NCBI GenBank assembly: GCA_031422675.1
Contig: JANPMG010000198.1
Span: 1 to 13,892, forward strand
Length of the DNA stretch: 13,892 nt
Source: JAENVU01 sp031422675
Lineage (GTDB): Bacteria; Actinomycetota; Acidimicrobiia; IMCC26256; JAENVU01
Direction of reading: 5' to 3'
How positions within the stretch are numbered: position 1 is the stretch's first letter; each line of letters opens with the position of its first letter. Of the stretch, positions 1-7,067 are shown piece after piece. A program made the translations under genes and the position numbers. Below the pieces are notes generated by a model. It was given only the letters and a program-made list of their open reading frames with translations. It was not told the origin of the DNA and did not search any database.

Positions 1-38
1 CCCACCGTTTCGGCTCGCACCATGAGCTTCGTGCTCGG

Positions 39-81
39 CCGAAATATCAGTGACCAGCCTCCGAATATCAGTGACCACGCT
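39..81. repeat. Two-copy 21-base tandem repeat over the PepSY gene stop
   Basis: The 13-mer ATATCAGTGACCA occurs at 44-56 and again at 65-77, and most of the flanking bases are also repeated (CCGAA before, GCCT or CGCT after). The minus-strand core reads TGGTCACTGATAT. The repeat spans the stop codon of the PepSY-like gene, and because the unit is 21 bases the second copy carries the same TGA in frame. Repeated GGTCA-type blocks occur at the ends of some IS21-family elements, so this could be an insertion-sequence edge whose body lies outside the window. A simple local duplication explains it equally well. Confidence 0.7.
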
Positions 82-376
82 CCGAATCGGTCTCGACCAC
101 GATCACCTTGTAGTTCGCGTCGAGCCGGACGTCCGCGATGGAACCATCGGGGCGCGTCACCTCGACCTCCCACGTGGCGCCGTTCTCGCGGTCACGCTCG
201 ACGGCGTTGACCGTGCCGCCCGTCTTTCTCACGGCCGCGGTACTCGCCTGGTCGGCGCCAGGACCACTCGCGCGACCCTCCTGGTCACCGCTACTCGCCA
301 TTGCCGCGGCTCCACCCGTCAACGCGGTTGCGACGACGACACCGGCCACGATGACTCCGGCTACTCGCTTCTTCAT
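68..376 (-). CDS. Small exported PepSY-like protein
   Basis: This is a 102-residue protein. The start is set by a strong AGGAGG at 381-386, four bases before the ATG. Upstream in-frame codons back to 484 lack such a site and run into the end of the kinase gene. Residues 1-28 form a signal peptide: two lysines, then a long Ala/Val/Gly core ending near AAAMAS. Residues 30-48 are a flexible Gly/Ser/Asp stretch. Residues 49-96 have the PepSY pattern, with A-x-x-K-T-G, then T-W-E-V-E-V, then a D-G-S turn and V-R-L-D-A-N-Y-K-V. PepSY proteins next to two-component genes usually act outside the membrane, either binding the sensor or inhibiting a protease, so here it is probably an accessory to the adjacent kinase. 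It follows the kinase with 104 bases between them and a dyad at 466-491, so it may have its own promoter. The last residues (ETDSERGH) fall inside the tandem repeat, so the C-terminus may have been altered. Confidence 0.85.
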   Translation of the reverse strand: MKKRVAGVIVAGVVVATALTGGAAAMASSGDQEGRASGPGADQASTAAVRKTGGTVNAVERDRENGATWEVEVTRPDGSIADVRLDANYKVIVVETDSERGH

Positions 377-465
377 GATTCCTCCTGGAGGTTCGGTGTT
401 GATACGGGCACGAAGATCGAGCCCGACCACGAGTATGCGTTCCGGCCCCTTGACTGGGCGTGTGG

Positions 466-491
466 CCACCATGTGAATGCTCACATGTTGG
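466..491. promoter_or_regulatory. Dyad containing CATGTGA / TCACATG, before the PepSY gene
   Basis: The arms at 466-476 and 481-491 are inverted repeats with one mismatch, separated by ATGC. The perfect core is CATGTGA (470-476) against TCACATG (481-487). The dyad overlaps the kinase stop codon (481-483) and lies about 90 bases before the PepSY start. Its half-sites match those before the regulator and lipoprotein genes, so it may be an operator, although the geometry here is head-to-head and not direct. As RNA it would form an 11-base stem with a four-base loop. No U-run follows, so a classical terminator is unlikely. Confidence 0.5.
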
Positions 492-1848
492 TGGGGATCC
501 GGACGATGGGGATCCGGATGGTGGCGATCGCACCCCCGGCACGAACATTGGCCACGTCCGCGGTGCCACCATGGGCGTTCGCGGCCGCCCGCACGATCGC
601 GAGGCCCAGCCCGGTCCCACCGGCCGAGCGGGTGCGCGAATCGTCGGCGCGGCGAAACCGGTCGAAGGCATGAGGTAGGAAGTCGGTCGGGAAGCCGCGG
701 CCGTCATCTCGCACCTCGATGACGGCAGTCTCGTCCTCGGTCCGCAGCCCGACGGCCACCGCACCACCCGCGGGTGAAGCGTTGAGCGCATTCTCGAGCA
801 GGTTGTCGACCGCGCGCCGGAGCAGGTCACGATCGATCCGCGCCTCGACGTCCTCACTGGGGCCGAACTCGATGACGATGCCGTCCCTCGCGGCGCGAGC
901 TCGAGCGCTCGAGATCGCGTCGTCGAGCACTGCGTACACGGATCCCGGGGTCAGCGGCACCATCGGCTCGGTGTCGTGACGCGCCAAGAAGAGAAGCTGG
1001 TTCGCGAGGTGAACCAGCCGGTCGGTCTCGAACACTGCGTGCGCGATCGCGTCGCGCAGCTCCTCGGTCGTTCGCCGCGGGCGATCCGCGAGCTCGAGTT
1101 CCGTTCGCAACACCGCAAGCGGAGTGCGCAGCTCATGGCTGGCATCGGCGACGAAGGCGCGTTCTCGGGTCAATGCCCCTTGGAGATCGGCCAGGAGCTC
1201 GTTCATCGTCGTCGCCAGTGTCGCGATCTCGTCGTGGGTGGACGGCACCGGCAACCGAGCGGTGAGATCGTGCATCGAGATGTCCGCGGCCTTCCGCCGC
1301 ATCCGTTCAACGGGGCGCAGTGCCGCACCGGCAAGCAGCCAACCACCGAATCCGGCAACGAAGACCGCCAGAAATCCCCCGAGGACGAGTGCGTCACGCG
1401 CGCGACGCACTGCCTCGCGCGTCGGTTCGAGGGACGTCGCGACCACGACCACGCGCGTCCGGTTGTCGATGGCAACCGATCTCGCGAGTACCCGGAACGG
1501 CTCTTGCTCGCGCCCCACGCGCACGTTGGTGAACACCGTCTTCCTCCCGGCCGCGCGCCGCACGCCGGCCGAGATCACCGGTTGCGGCCCCGCTTCGGAC
1601 GACGTCTCCACGACTCGACCTCGACCATCGAGGATCTGCTCCACCCGGTCGCGGCTCGCGAGCACCGGGACGCCCCCGCCGACCGTCGACGCGGTTCGGA
1701 TGATCGTGTGATATTGCGCTCGGAGTCCCGCGGCAAGGGACTGCTCGAGGCCGCGTTCGAAGGACCGTACGAACAACAGGCCGCCGATGACCACCAGCGC
1801 GGTGGTCGCAACCGCGAACGCGAGGGCGAGCCGGATGCGGATCGGCAC
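481..1848 (-). CDS. Two-component sensor histidine kinase (HAMP, HisKA, HATPase_c)
   Basis: This is a 455-residue inner-membrane kinase from a GTG start at 1848. That start lies one base after the regulator stop (1850-1852) and places the first membrane helix at residue 7, so the kinase is probably translationally coupled. The open frame extends upstream to 1998, but only as a shadow of the regulator. The order is helix 1 (about 7-27), an extracytoplasmic domain (about 31-150), helix 2 (about 153-175), HAMP (about 176-228) and the HisKA motif ASHELRTPL with phospho-acceptor His238. The ATPase follows: N-box DNLLENALN (348-356), G1 DDGRGFP (381-387), F-box DRFRRA (396-401) and G2 GGTGLGLAI (410-418). 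All catalytic motifs look intact. By family it autophosphorylates on His238 and passes the phosphate to the partner regulator. The sensed signal is unknown. The adjoining PepSY protein and the envelope transporter suggest an envelope or extracytoplasmic cue. Confidence 0.95.
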   Translation of the reverse strand: MPIRIRLALAFAVATTALVVIGGLLFVRSFERGLEQSLAAGLRAQYHTIIRTASTVGGGVPVLASRDRVEQILDGRGRVVETSSEAGPQPVISAGVRRAAGRKTVFTNVRVGREQEPFRVLARSVAIDNRTRVVVVATSLEPTREAVRRARDALVLGGFLAVFVAGFGGWLLAGAALRPVERMRRKAADISMHDLTARLPVPSTHDEIATLATTMNELLADLQGALTRERAFVADASHELRTPLAVLRTELELADRPRRTTEELRDAIAHAVFETDRLVHLANQLLFLARHDTEPMVPLTPGSVYAVLDDAISSARARAARDGIVIEFGPSEDVEARIDRDLLRRAVDNLLENALNASPAGGAVAVGLRTEDETAVIEVRDDGRGFPTDFLPHAFDRFRRADDSRTRSAGGTGLGLAIVRAAANAHGGTADVANVRAGGAIATIRIPIVRIPTNM

Positions 1849-1849
1849 G

Positions 1850-2527
1850 TCAGTCCGACGCGTCGCGTAGGCGATAGCCGGCGCCGCGGACCGTCTCGAT
1901 GTCAGACCGCCCGAAGGGATGATCGACCTTCCGGCGGAGATACGAGATGTACTGATCGACGACATTCGAAAGGCCGTCGTAGGCAAAGTCCCAGACATGA
2001 TCGAGGATGTGCGTGCGGGTCACCACCTCCCCGGGGTGACGCATGAGCAGCTCCAAGAGCGCCATCTCTTTCGGCGACAGGGTGATCTCGACGTCGCCGC
2101 GCCACAGTCGGTGCCGGGCCGGATCCAACCGCAGGTCGCCGACCTCGAGCACGACCGGCCGGGTTCCGTGTTGACGCCGGACGAGGGCGCGGATCCGAGC
2201 CGCGAGTTCGGCAAAGCTGAATGGCTTCGTGAGGTAGTCGTCGGCTCCCGCGTCCAGGCCCTGCACTCGGGCGTTGACCGCATCACGAGCGGTCAGGAGC
2301 AGTACCGGCGCCCACCGGTCTGCCGTGCGGAGCCGTCGGCAGACCTCGAAGCCGTCGATGCCGGGCAACATCACATCGAGGACGATGGCGTCGTACTCGT
2401 TCTCGGTCGCCAACCACAGGCCGTTGATGCCGTTGACCGCGACGTCGATCGCGTAGCCCTCCTCGCGAAGCCCACGGGAGAGAAGCGCACTCATTCGCTC
2501 CTCGTCCTCCACCACCAAGATCCGCAT
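1850..2527 (-). CDS. OmpR/PhoB-family response regulator
   Basis: This is a 225-residue protein. The receiver domain (1-118) has acidic residues E7/D8, phospho-acceptor Asp51 in VLDVMLPG, Thr79 in LLLTARD and Lys101 in YLTKPF. The winged-helix DNA-binding domain (about 128-222) shows ITLSPKEMALLELL, the recognition-helix region NVVDQYISYLRRKVD and the final hairpin TVRGAGYRL. The start at 2527 gives the canonical MRILVVEDE N-terminus; the open frame continues upstream to 2575 but that part is not needed. No Shine-Dalgarno sequence is visible. A -10-like TATCCT ends seven bases before the ATG, which suggests a leaderless mRNA. It is co-transcribed with the kinase, one base away. OmpR-family proteins bind 11-base direct repeats as dimers, and such a repeat lies immediately upstream (2551-2568), so autoregulation is likely. 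Confidence 0.96.
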   Translation of the reverse strand: MRILVVEDEERMSALLSRGLREEGYAIDVAVNGINGLWLATENEYDAIVLDVMLPGIDGFEVCRRLRTADRWAPVLLLTARDAVNARVQGLDAGADDYLTKPFSFAELAARIRALVRRQHGTRPVVLEVGDLRLDPARHRLWRGDVEITLSPKEMALLELLMRHPGEVVTRTHILDHVWDFAYDGLSNVVDQYISYLRRKVDHPFGRSDIETVRGAGYRLRDASD

Positions 2528-2533
2528 CGGACG

Positions 2534-2568
2534 AGGATACGAGGTCCAACATGTGAACCCGATGTGAA
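2534..2568 (-). promoter_or_regulatory. Putative operator and leaderless promoter of the regulator-kinase operon
   Basis: On the minus strand two perfect TTCACAT half-sites (2568-2562 and 2557-2551) are spaced exactly 11 bases apart, the geometry of OmpR/PhoB-type sites. The hexamer TATCCT (2539-2534) begins 18 bases after the start of the second half-site, and the regulator ATG is at 2527. There is no good -35 at normal spacing, as is common when an activator replaces it. The same arrangement occurs before the lipoprotein gene. The operator and promoter function are inferred from sequence alone. Confidence 0.65.
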
Positions 2569-2585
2569 CGCCCACGTCGTCAAGG

Positions 2586-2613
2586 GCTGTTCGTCGCGGG
2601 CTATTCGTCGCGG
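2586..2613. repeat. 14-base tandem duplication over the permease stop codon
   Basis: GCTGTTCGTCGCGG (2586-2599) is followed directly by GCTATTCGTCGCGG (2600-2613), with one difference. The second copy contains the TAG stop of the permease (2601-2603); the first lies just downstream of the gene. It looks like a slippage-type duplication of the gene end. I see no terminator hairpin with a T-run in the 73 bases before the regulator gene. Confidence 0.7.
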
Positions 2614-5600
2614 AGTAGCTCGGTCGGGTCGAGCCGGTTCACGATCCGGGAACCGGCAACAGCCGCAGCGACGGTTGCGACTAGCACGAGCAGCACCGGC
2701 GCCATGAGTCCGGCAATCGGGATCGAGTAGCTCGGGCTGAGCACGAACAACGGTCGCAGGACGGTGACGAAGTAGAAGCCCATCGCGATCCCGACCGCGA
2801 TTCCGGCGACGGATCCGGCAATCGCCACCGTCCCGGCCTCGGCGATGATGAGCGCCCGGACCGAACGCGGTCCCAGGCCCTGGGCACGCAACGTGACGTA
2901 CTCGCGCCGCCGGGCCAGCAACAATCCGAACACGAAGATGGAAATAGTGACCACCGCCATCGCGAGCGAGAACGTGGAATCGAGGTCGACCAGGCCGGCG
3001 ATGTTGAGCGACGCGAGGCTGGACTGGTCTCGCTCGAGCGTGGTGGTGCGAGTGTCGATCTGGAGGTGGTCCGCCGTGCCCGGGCCGCGCCGCAGCCCGT
3101 CGACCGTGCGGCCCAGTGCGGCGTTGTCACTGCTTTGCGTCGCCGCCAAGAAGAAGTCGGGAGCCTTCGAGGGCACCTTGGCCGTGTGTTCGGTGATGGA
3201 CATCAACGCGTCCGCCCCATCGGGGAAGCCGGGGAGCCGCTGGAAGAGACCGGCGATGTGGAGCGGGACCTCGACCTGCTGATTCGTCGAACGGACGAGG
3301 AGCACACTGAGCTTGTCACCGGGTACGGCCTTGAGGAACGCCGCCATGTCGTCACTCAGGTACACCGAGGTCGGATCTTTTCGCAGCTGGGCCAATGCGG
3401 ATGTCGCGGTCCCGGTCGAGAATCGCACGTCGGTGAGCGGCGCGACCGACGCGTAGGTGCCGGGGTCGATCGCGGCGAGGTTCGCCGGATCCGAAGTCCG
3501 CGCGCTCTGCAGGATGACGTTGCTGAGCCCGTAGATCACCGGGGTCACCGAACGGATGCCGGCCGTCCGGAACCGATCGGCATCGTTGACCTGGTAGGTG
3601 CGTTGGGAGGTCGGGCTGGGTGTGATGCGGATGTCGGCGCCGTTGGCGTACCGTGCGTCGCGCACTTTGGCCGTGTCGTAGGACGCCGTGAATGCAGCCA
3701 GGCACGTCGACAGCGCAACGATCAACGCCACGATGACCGCACCGTTCGCGATCGCCCAGGGCCGGCGTCCGATGCTCAGCCGGTAGAGGTGCGGCAGCAC
3801 CCGCCCGGTTGAGCTGCTCGATCGCGGTTGCGTCCGGGTCAGCGCGTTCTCCGACACCCGTGCGGCGAGAAGGCTTCCCGCGATCCACACCGCGACCGGC
3901 AACACCAGCAGCACCAGATTCAGCTCGACGGATCGCCCGAAGTAGACCGACCCCGGGGCACCGTCGAAGGCCCGGGCCCGCAACGCGATCGTTGTTCCGA
4001 TCACCACGACCGTTACCGCAACGAGGTCGAGCCGAGCGCGGCGCCAGAGCGGAGCCCGACGGGTGATCGCGGCTCGATCCTCGTTGATCTCGCGATCGAT
4101 CGACCGGCGTCCGGTCAGGTACAGCGCAAGGCCCGTCGCCGCGAATCCACCCAGGCTGCCGAGCAACGCGGACGTCACCAGACTGGAGGTGCTCGCCCGC
4201 GCCAGCGAGCCGCCGCCCAAGGTCGCGCCGGCCACCAGGTACCCGATCACGAGCCCGACCGCCGCGCCGGCCGCGGTGAGGACCGCGGTGCGGAGGGCCA
4301 GCATGCGCAACAGGTGCCGCCTGCTCGCACCGCGTATCCGCAGCGTCGCCTGCTCCCGACGCTGGGCGTCTGCGAGCACCGTCCCCGCGTAAGCAGCCAG
4401 CATCGCAGCGAGCAATCCCCCCGGGAGACCGAGGAAAATGAACAGCCGCTTCGCGACCTGCGCGTCGGCGGCGGCCACGTCGAGTGTGTTCGAGATGTTG
4501 TTGAGCAGGTAGTCCTGGTGGGCGGCGACGGCCGTGATGGCGCGGCCGATCTGGCGTACCTCTTCGGCGGCGGTCGCCGGATCCGCCGCCAGCCGGTTTC
4601 GTTCGAGGCGGATGTCGATTTCTCGCACCGGCGGCGTCTTCAGCCGTTCCCCCCTCGTGGTCGCAGCCCGCTCGTAGGCAGGAAGGACGGTTGCCTCGAA
4701 ATGTGTGGGCGACACGACGATCGAGTTCGGGGAGTACACGAACGTCTCGAGGTCTCCGCCCCGACGGCTGGAGAACAGCGAACGGGCCCGAGAGAGATCC
4801 GCGATGCCACTCACCGTCAACTCGGTCGTGGAGGAATCCGGCAGCGCGACCGTGACTCGTCCCCCGATGCCGATGTGCAACGCGCGGGCCGCCTCCGCGC
4901 TGAGGACCGCGCCCGTCGGTGTGACCCGGCCTTTGGTGATGGTGATCGTCGAGTCCCGGCGGGCGTAGGTCTCGTCGAAACCGAGGATTTTCGTGGGACC
5001 GGCCGCGACGGCCGTGCCGGCCGAGATCTTGTCGGAGCCAAGATCAGCGAACGAGAGCTGATTGGCAGCGGCGACGCCCGGCACGCGCGCCACGAGCCGC
5101 GCCAGCTCGGCGAGGTGCGTGACTCGCGGGCGGTTGGCCGGGACCGGACTGAATGACTCGCGACTCGACGACGACGACGTGACCGCGTTGGCGTCGAGAT
5201 CGCGTACCCGCTGGGCTTGGAGCCGATAGGACAGGTGCCGGGTCGTTCCCGGCGCGACGGTGCCGAGGTTGAGTCCCATCTGGCCAAGACCATGGGCGAA
5301 CGGATTGTCGGCGATGCCAACGAGCGCAAGACCGTCATTCATCGCTGAACCGTTCACGAACCGAAGTCCGGCGCCCGGCAACGAGCGCACGGTCACCTCG
5401 TTGGCTGCGGTCGCTCCCGGGTTCCGGACTTCGAGGTCGACTCGGGTCTGCGCACCTGCGCGAAGGCGACCGCTCGTCGCGAACGTCTGTTTCAGGGTGA
5501 CCGCGCCACCGATCCGCTCCGTCACGATGCGCTGCACGTCGATGGACAGCGGCGCCACGGCCCGTTGCGTCATCGATGCCGACAGGCCATCGACGAAGAA

Positions 5601-5705
5601 CAGCACTCCGCAGAAGAGCCCAACGCCGAGCGCGACACCGACCGCCGTCGAGAGGGTCCGTCGCGGGTTACGAACGAGGTCGGCAAACACGTACTTAGCC
5701 AGCAT
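2601..5705 (-). CDS. Large FtsX/MacB-type ABC transporter permease
   Basis: This is a 1034-residue membrane protein. The ATG at 5705 follows GAGGG (5711-5715, five-base spacing) and overlaps the preceding ATPase gene by 11 bases. Helix 1 is at about 17-40, then a large extracytoplasmic region to about 418. A first FtsX core follows (helices near 420-445, 466-493 and 507-531, with cytoplasmic RREQATLRIRGAS). Three linker helices come next (about 559-578, 595-616 and 648-674), then a second extracytoplasmic region (about 676-908). The last FtsX core has helices near 911-931, 950-980 and 993-1018 and the conserved RREYVTLRAQGLG. Two FtsX cores in one chain mean a single polypeptide can supply both halves of the channel. 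Residues about 85-166 resemble DUF11 repeats, an unusual insertion. MacB/LolCDE-type transporters use ATP to move lipoproteins or peptides from the membrane or periplasm instead of forming a conventional pore. The substrate here is unknown. Confidence 0.92.
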   Translation of the reverse strand: MLAKYVFADLVRNPRRTLSTAVGVALGVGLFCGVLFFVDGLSASMTQRAVAPLSIDVQRIVTERIGGAVTLKQTFATSGRLRAGAQTRVDLEVRNPGATAANEVTVRSLPGAGLRFVNGSAMNDGLALVGIADNPFAHGLGQMGLNLGTVAPGTTRHLSYRLQAQRVRDLDANAVTSSSSSRESFSPVPANRPRVTHLAELARLVARVPGVAAANQLSFADLGSDKISAGTAVAAGPTKILGFDETYARRDSTITITKGRVTPTGAVLSAEAARALHIGIGGRVTVALPDSSTTELTVSGIADLSRARSLFSSRRGGDLETFVYSPNSIVVSPTHFEATVLPAYERAATTRGERLKTPPVREIDIRLERNRLAADPATAAEEVRQIGRAITAVAAHQDYLLNNISNTLDVAAADAQVAKRLFIFLGLPGGLLAAMLAAYAGTVLADAQRREQATLRIRGASRRHLLRMLALRTAVLTAAGAAVGLVIGYLVAGATLGGGSLARASTSSLVTSALLGSLGGFAATGLALYLTGRRSIDREINEDRAAITRRAPLWRRARLDLVAVTVVVIGTTIALRARAFDGAPGSVYFGRSVELNLVLLVLPVAVWIAGSLLAARVSENALTRTQPRSSSSTGRVLPHLYRLSIGRRPWAIANGAVIVALIVALSTCLAAFTASYDTAKVRDARYANGADIRITPSPTSQRTYQVNDADRFRTAGIRSVTPVIYGLSNVILQSARTSDPANLAAIDPGTYASVAPLTDVRFSTGTATSALAQLRKDPTSVYLSDDMAAFLKAVPGDKLSVLLVRSTNQQVEVPLHIAGLFQRLPGFPDGADALMSITEHTAKVPSKAPDFFLAATQSSDNAALGRTVDGLRRGPGTADHLQIDTRTTTLERDQSSLASLNIAGLVDLDSTFSLAMAVVTISIFVFGLLLARRREYVTLRAQGLGPRSVRALIIAEAGTVAIAGSVAGIAVGIAMGFYFVTVLRPLFVLSPSYSIPIAGLMAPVLLVLVATVAAAVAGSRIVNRLDPTELLRDE

Positions 5706-6396
5706 GGGAGCCCTCTAGTGCTTGGTCGGGACGCTCGAGTTGGAGGTGTCGATCCGCGTGATTGGCGATCTGGCGGTCGTGGGTGACGAGCACGAACGTC
5801 GCGCCGATCTCACGCTGGACCTCCACCAGTAGCTCGATCACGGCGCGGGCGTTCTCTTCGTCGAGTGCACCGGTCGGTTCGTCGGCCAGGATCAACAACG
5901 GCCGATGCACGATCGCGCGGGCGACGGCCACGCGTTGACGCTGGCCGCCCGAGAGCTGATCCGGGAACCGCCGGGCGAGTCCACCCAGTCCGAGCCGCTC
6001 CAGCAATGTGGTCGGGTCGTCGAACTCGGCGCCGCTCGTGTCGCGTCGACAGATCGCCAACTGGAGACCGACGTTCTCCTCGACCGTGAGATGGGGAAGG
6101 AGGTTGTCGGCTTGATAGACCATCCCGAGTGCCTGGCGTCGGAACCGGACGCGGTCGCGCTCGGGAAGTTCCGAGATCGTGCGGCCGCCGATCGAGACGC
6201 TTCCCGAGGTCGGCAGAGCCAGGCCCGCGAGCAGACCGAGCAGCGTCGACTTCCCGCAGCCGCTGGGCCCCATCACCGCGAGGCTGCTCCCGCCGTCGAT
6301 GTCGAGGGACACGTGATCGAGGGCGCGCACGGTACCGCTCGCCGCGGCGTGGTCGACGACGAGATCGCGCACGACGATGTCGTTGGGCTGCGTCAT
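5695..6396 (-). CDS. ABC transporter ATPase, LolD/MacB type (second of two)
   Basis: This 233-residue protein has the full ATPase motif set: Walker A GPSGCGKST (43-51), Q-loop Gln95 in VYQADNLLPHLTV, signature LSGGQRQRV (148-156), Walker B LLILADEPTGALD (167-179) and switch His206 in LVTHDR. The Q-loop region and the EPTGALD motif are typical of the LolD/MacB/FtsE group that partners FtsX-type permeases, which matches the next gene. Its ATG overlaps the stop of the upstream ATPase as ATGA (6393-6396), and its own end overlaps the permease start by 11 bases, so the operon is translationally coupled. It should hydrolyse ATP at the cytoplasmic face of the permease. With two different ATPases and a permease that has two FtsX cores, a heterodimeric ATPase is the simplest assembly (inference). 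Confidence 0.95.
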   Translation of the reverse strand: MTQPNDIVVRDLVVDHAAASGTVRALDHVSLDIDGGSSLAVMGPSGCGKSTLLGLLAGLALPTSGSVSIGGRTISELPERDRVRFRRQALGMVYQADNLLPHLTVEENVGLQLAICRRDTSGAEFDDPTTLLERLGLGGLARRFPDQLSGGQRQRVAVARAIVHRPLLILADEPTGALDEENARAVIELLVEVQREIGATFVLVTHDRQIANHADRHLQLERPDQALEGSHAG

Positions 6397-7067
6397 CGGA
6401 CGACCAACTCGGAATCGACGATCGCGAAGCGATGTTCGACCACGTCGGCCAAGGCAACGTCGTGGCTGACGAAGAGCACCGCGAAGTCGGCGGCCAGCAC
6501 CGCGTCGACCACGCGTCCGGCGGTATCGCTGTCGAGTTGCGCCACGACCTCGTCGGCCAGGAGCAGGGCCGGCTCATTCGCCATCGAGACCGCGAGCGCG
6601 ACCCGCTGGGCCTCGCCGCCCGAGAGATGACGGGGCCGATGCTCGGCCCGATGAGCCACCTCGAAACGCTCGAGCAGTTCGAGCGCGCGAGCCCGTGCCT
6701 CGCGTGAAGATCGCCGACACCCGAAGGAGAGGGCAAGCTCAACGTTCTCCCGAGCGCTGAGGAACGGAATCAAGTTGTCGGCTTGGAGCGCGATGCCGAT
6801 CCGATCGGCACGAAGCTGCGCGCGATGCCGATCGTCGAGGCCGCTCATCTCGACCCCATCGATCTCGATGGTCCCAACGGTCGGACGCAGCAGACCGGCG
6901 ATGAGGGAGAGCAGCGTGGACTTCCCACTTCCCGAAGGACCGATCAGGCTGGCCTTCTCCCCCGCTCGGATCGTGAGGTCCACACCCCGGAGCACCGGCG
7001 TGGGATCATCGGGCGAACCGAACGACTTTGACACCTGCTGGAGCCGGACCACCGGCGGCGCGATCAC
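6393..7067 (-). CDS. ABC transporter ATPase with non-standard Walker B tail (first of two)
   Basis: This 224-residue protein starts at GTG 7067, which overlaps the lipoprotein stop as GTGA (7064-7067). Motifs are Walker A GPSGSGKST (43-51), Q-loop Gln95 in LQADNLIPFLS, signature LSGGEAQRV (148-156), Walker B ALLLADE (167-173, with catalytic Glu173) and switch His202 in FVSHD. It belongs to the same LolD/MacB group as its neighbour, but after the catalytic Glu it reads VVAQLDSD instead of the usual PTGALD. The signature also has Glu-Ala where its neighbour has Gln-Arg. The two ATPases are therefore diverged paralogues and not a recent duplication, which suits an asymmetric heterodimer with one weaker ATP site. 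All residues needed for hydrolysis appear present, so inactivity is not implied. Confidence 0.94.
   Translation of the reverse strand: MIAPPVVRLQQVSKSFGSPDDPTPVLRGVDLTIRAGEKASLIGPSGSGKSTLLSLIAGLLRPTVGTIEIDGVEMSGLDDRHRAQLRADRIGIALQADNLIPFLSARENVELALSFGCRRSSREARARALELLERFEVAHRAEHRPRHLSGGEAQRVALAVSMANEPALLLADEVVAQLDSDTAGRVVDAVLAADFAVLFVSHDVALADVVEHRFAIVDSELVVR

Noticed and set aside
1849..1998. Upstream extension of the kinase by 50 codons
   Set aside because: The extension is inside the regulator gene and would put a Ser/Arg-rich, non-membrane stretch before the first helix. GTG 1848 directly after the regulator stop is the natural start.
976..2046. Long plus-strand frame of 356 codons
   Set aside because: It lies fully opposite the kinase and regulator genes, which carry intact motifs. 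Its own translation is Arg/His-rich with no recognisable domain, as expected for the shadow of GC-rich coding DNA.
3828..5156. Long plus-strand frame of 442 codons
   Set aside because: It is antisense to the permease gene and Arg/Gln/Gly-rich without motifs, so a shadow.
2601..5705. Permease as a BceB-type antimicrobial-peptide resistance transporter, given the adjacent two-component system
   Set aside because: BceB proteins have ten helices with one large domain between helices 7 and 8 and pair with an intramembrane-sensing kinase without a large outer domain. Here there are two FtsX cores, two outer domains, two ATPases, and a kinase with its own outer domain.
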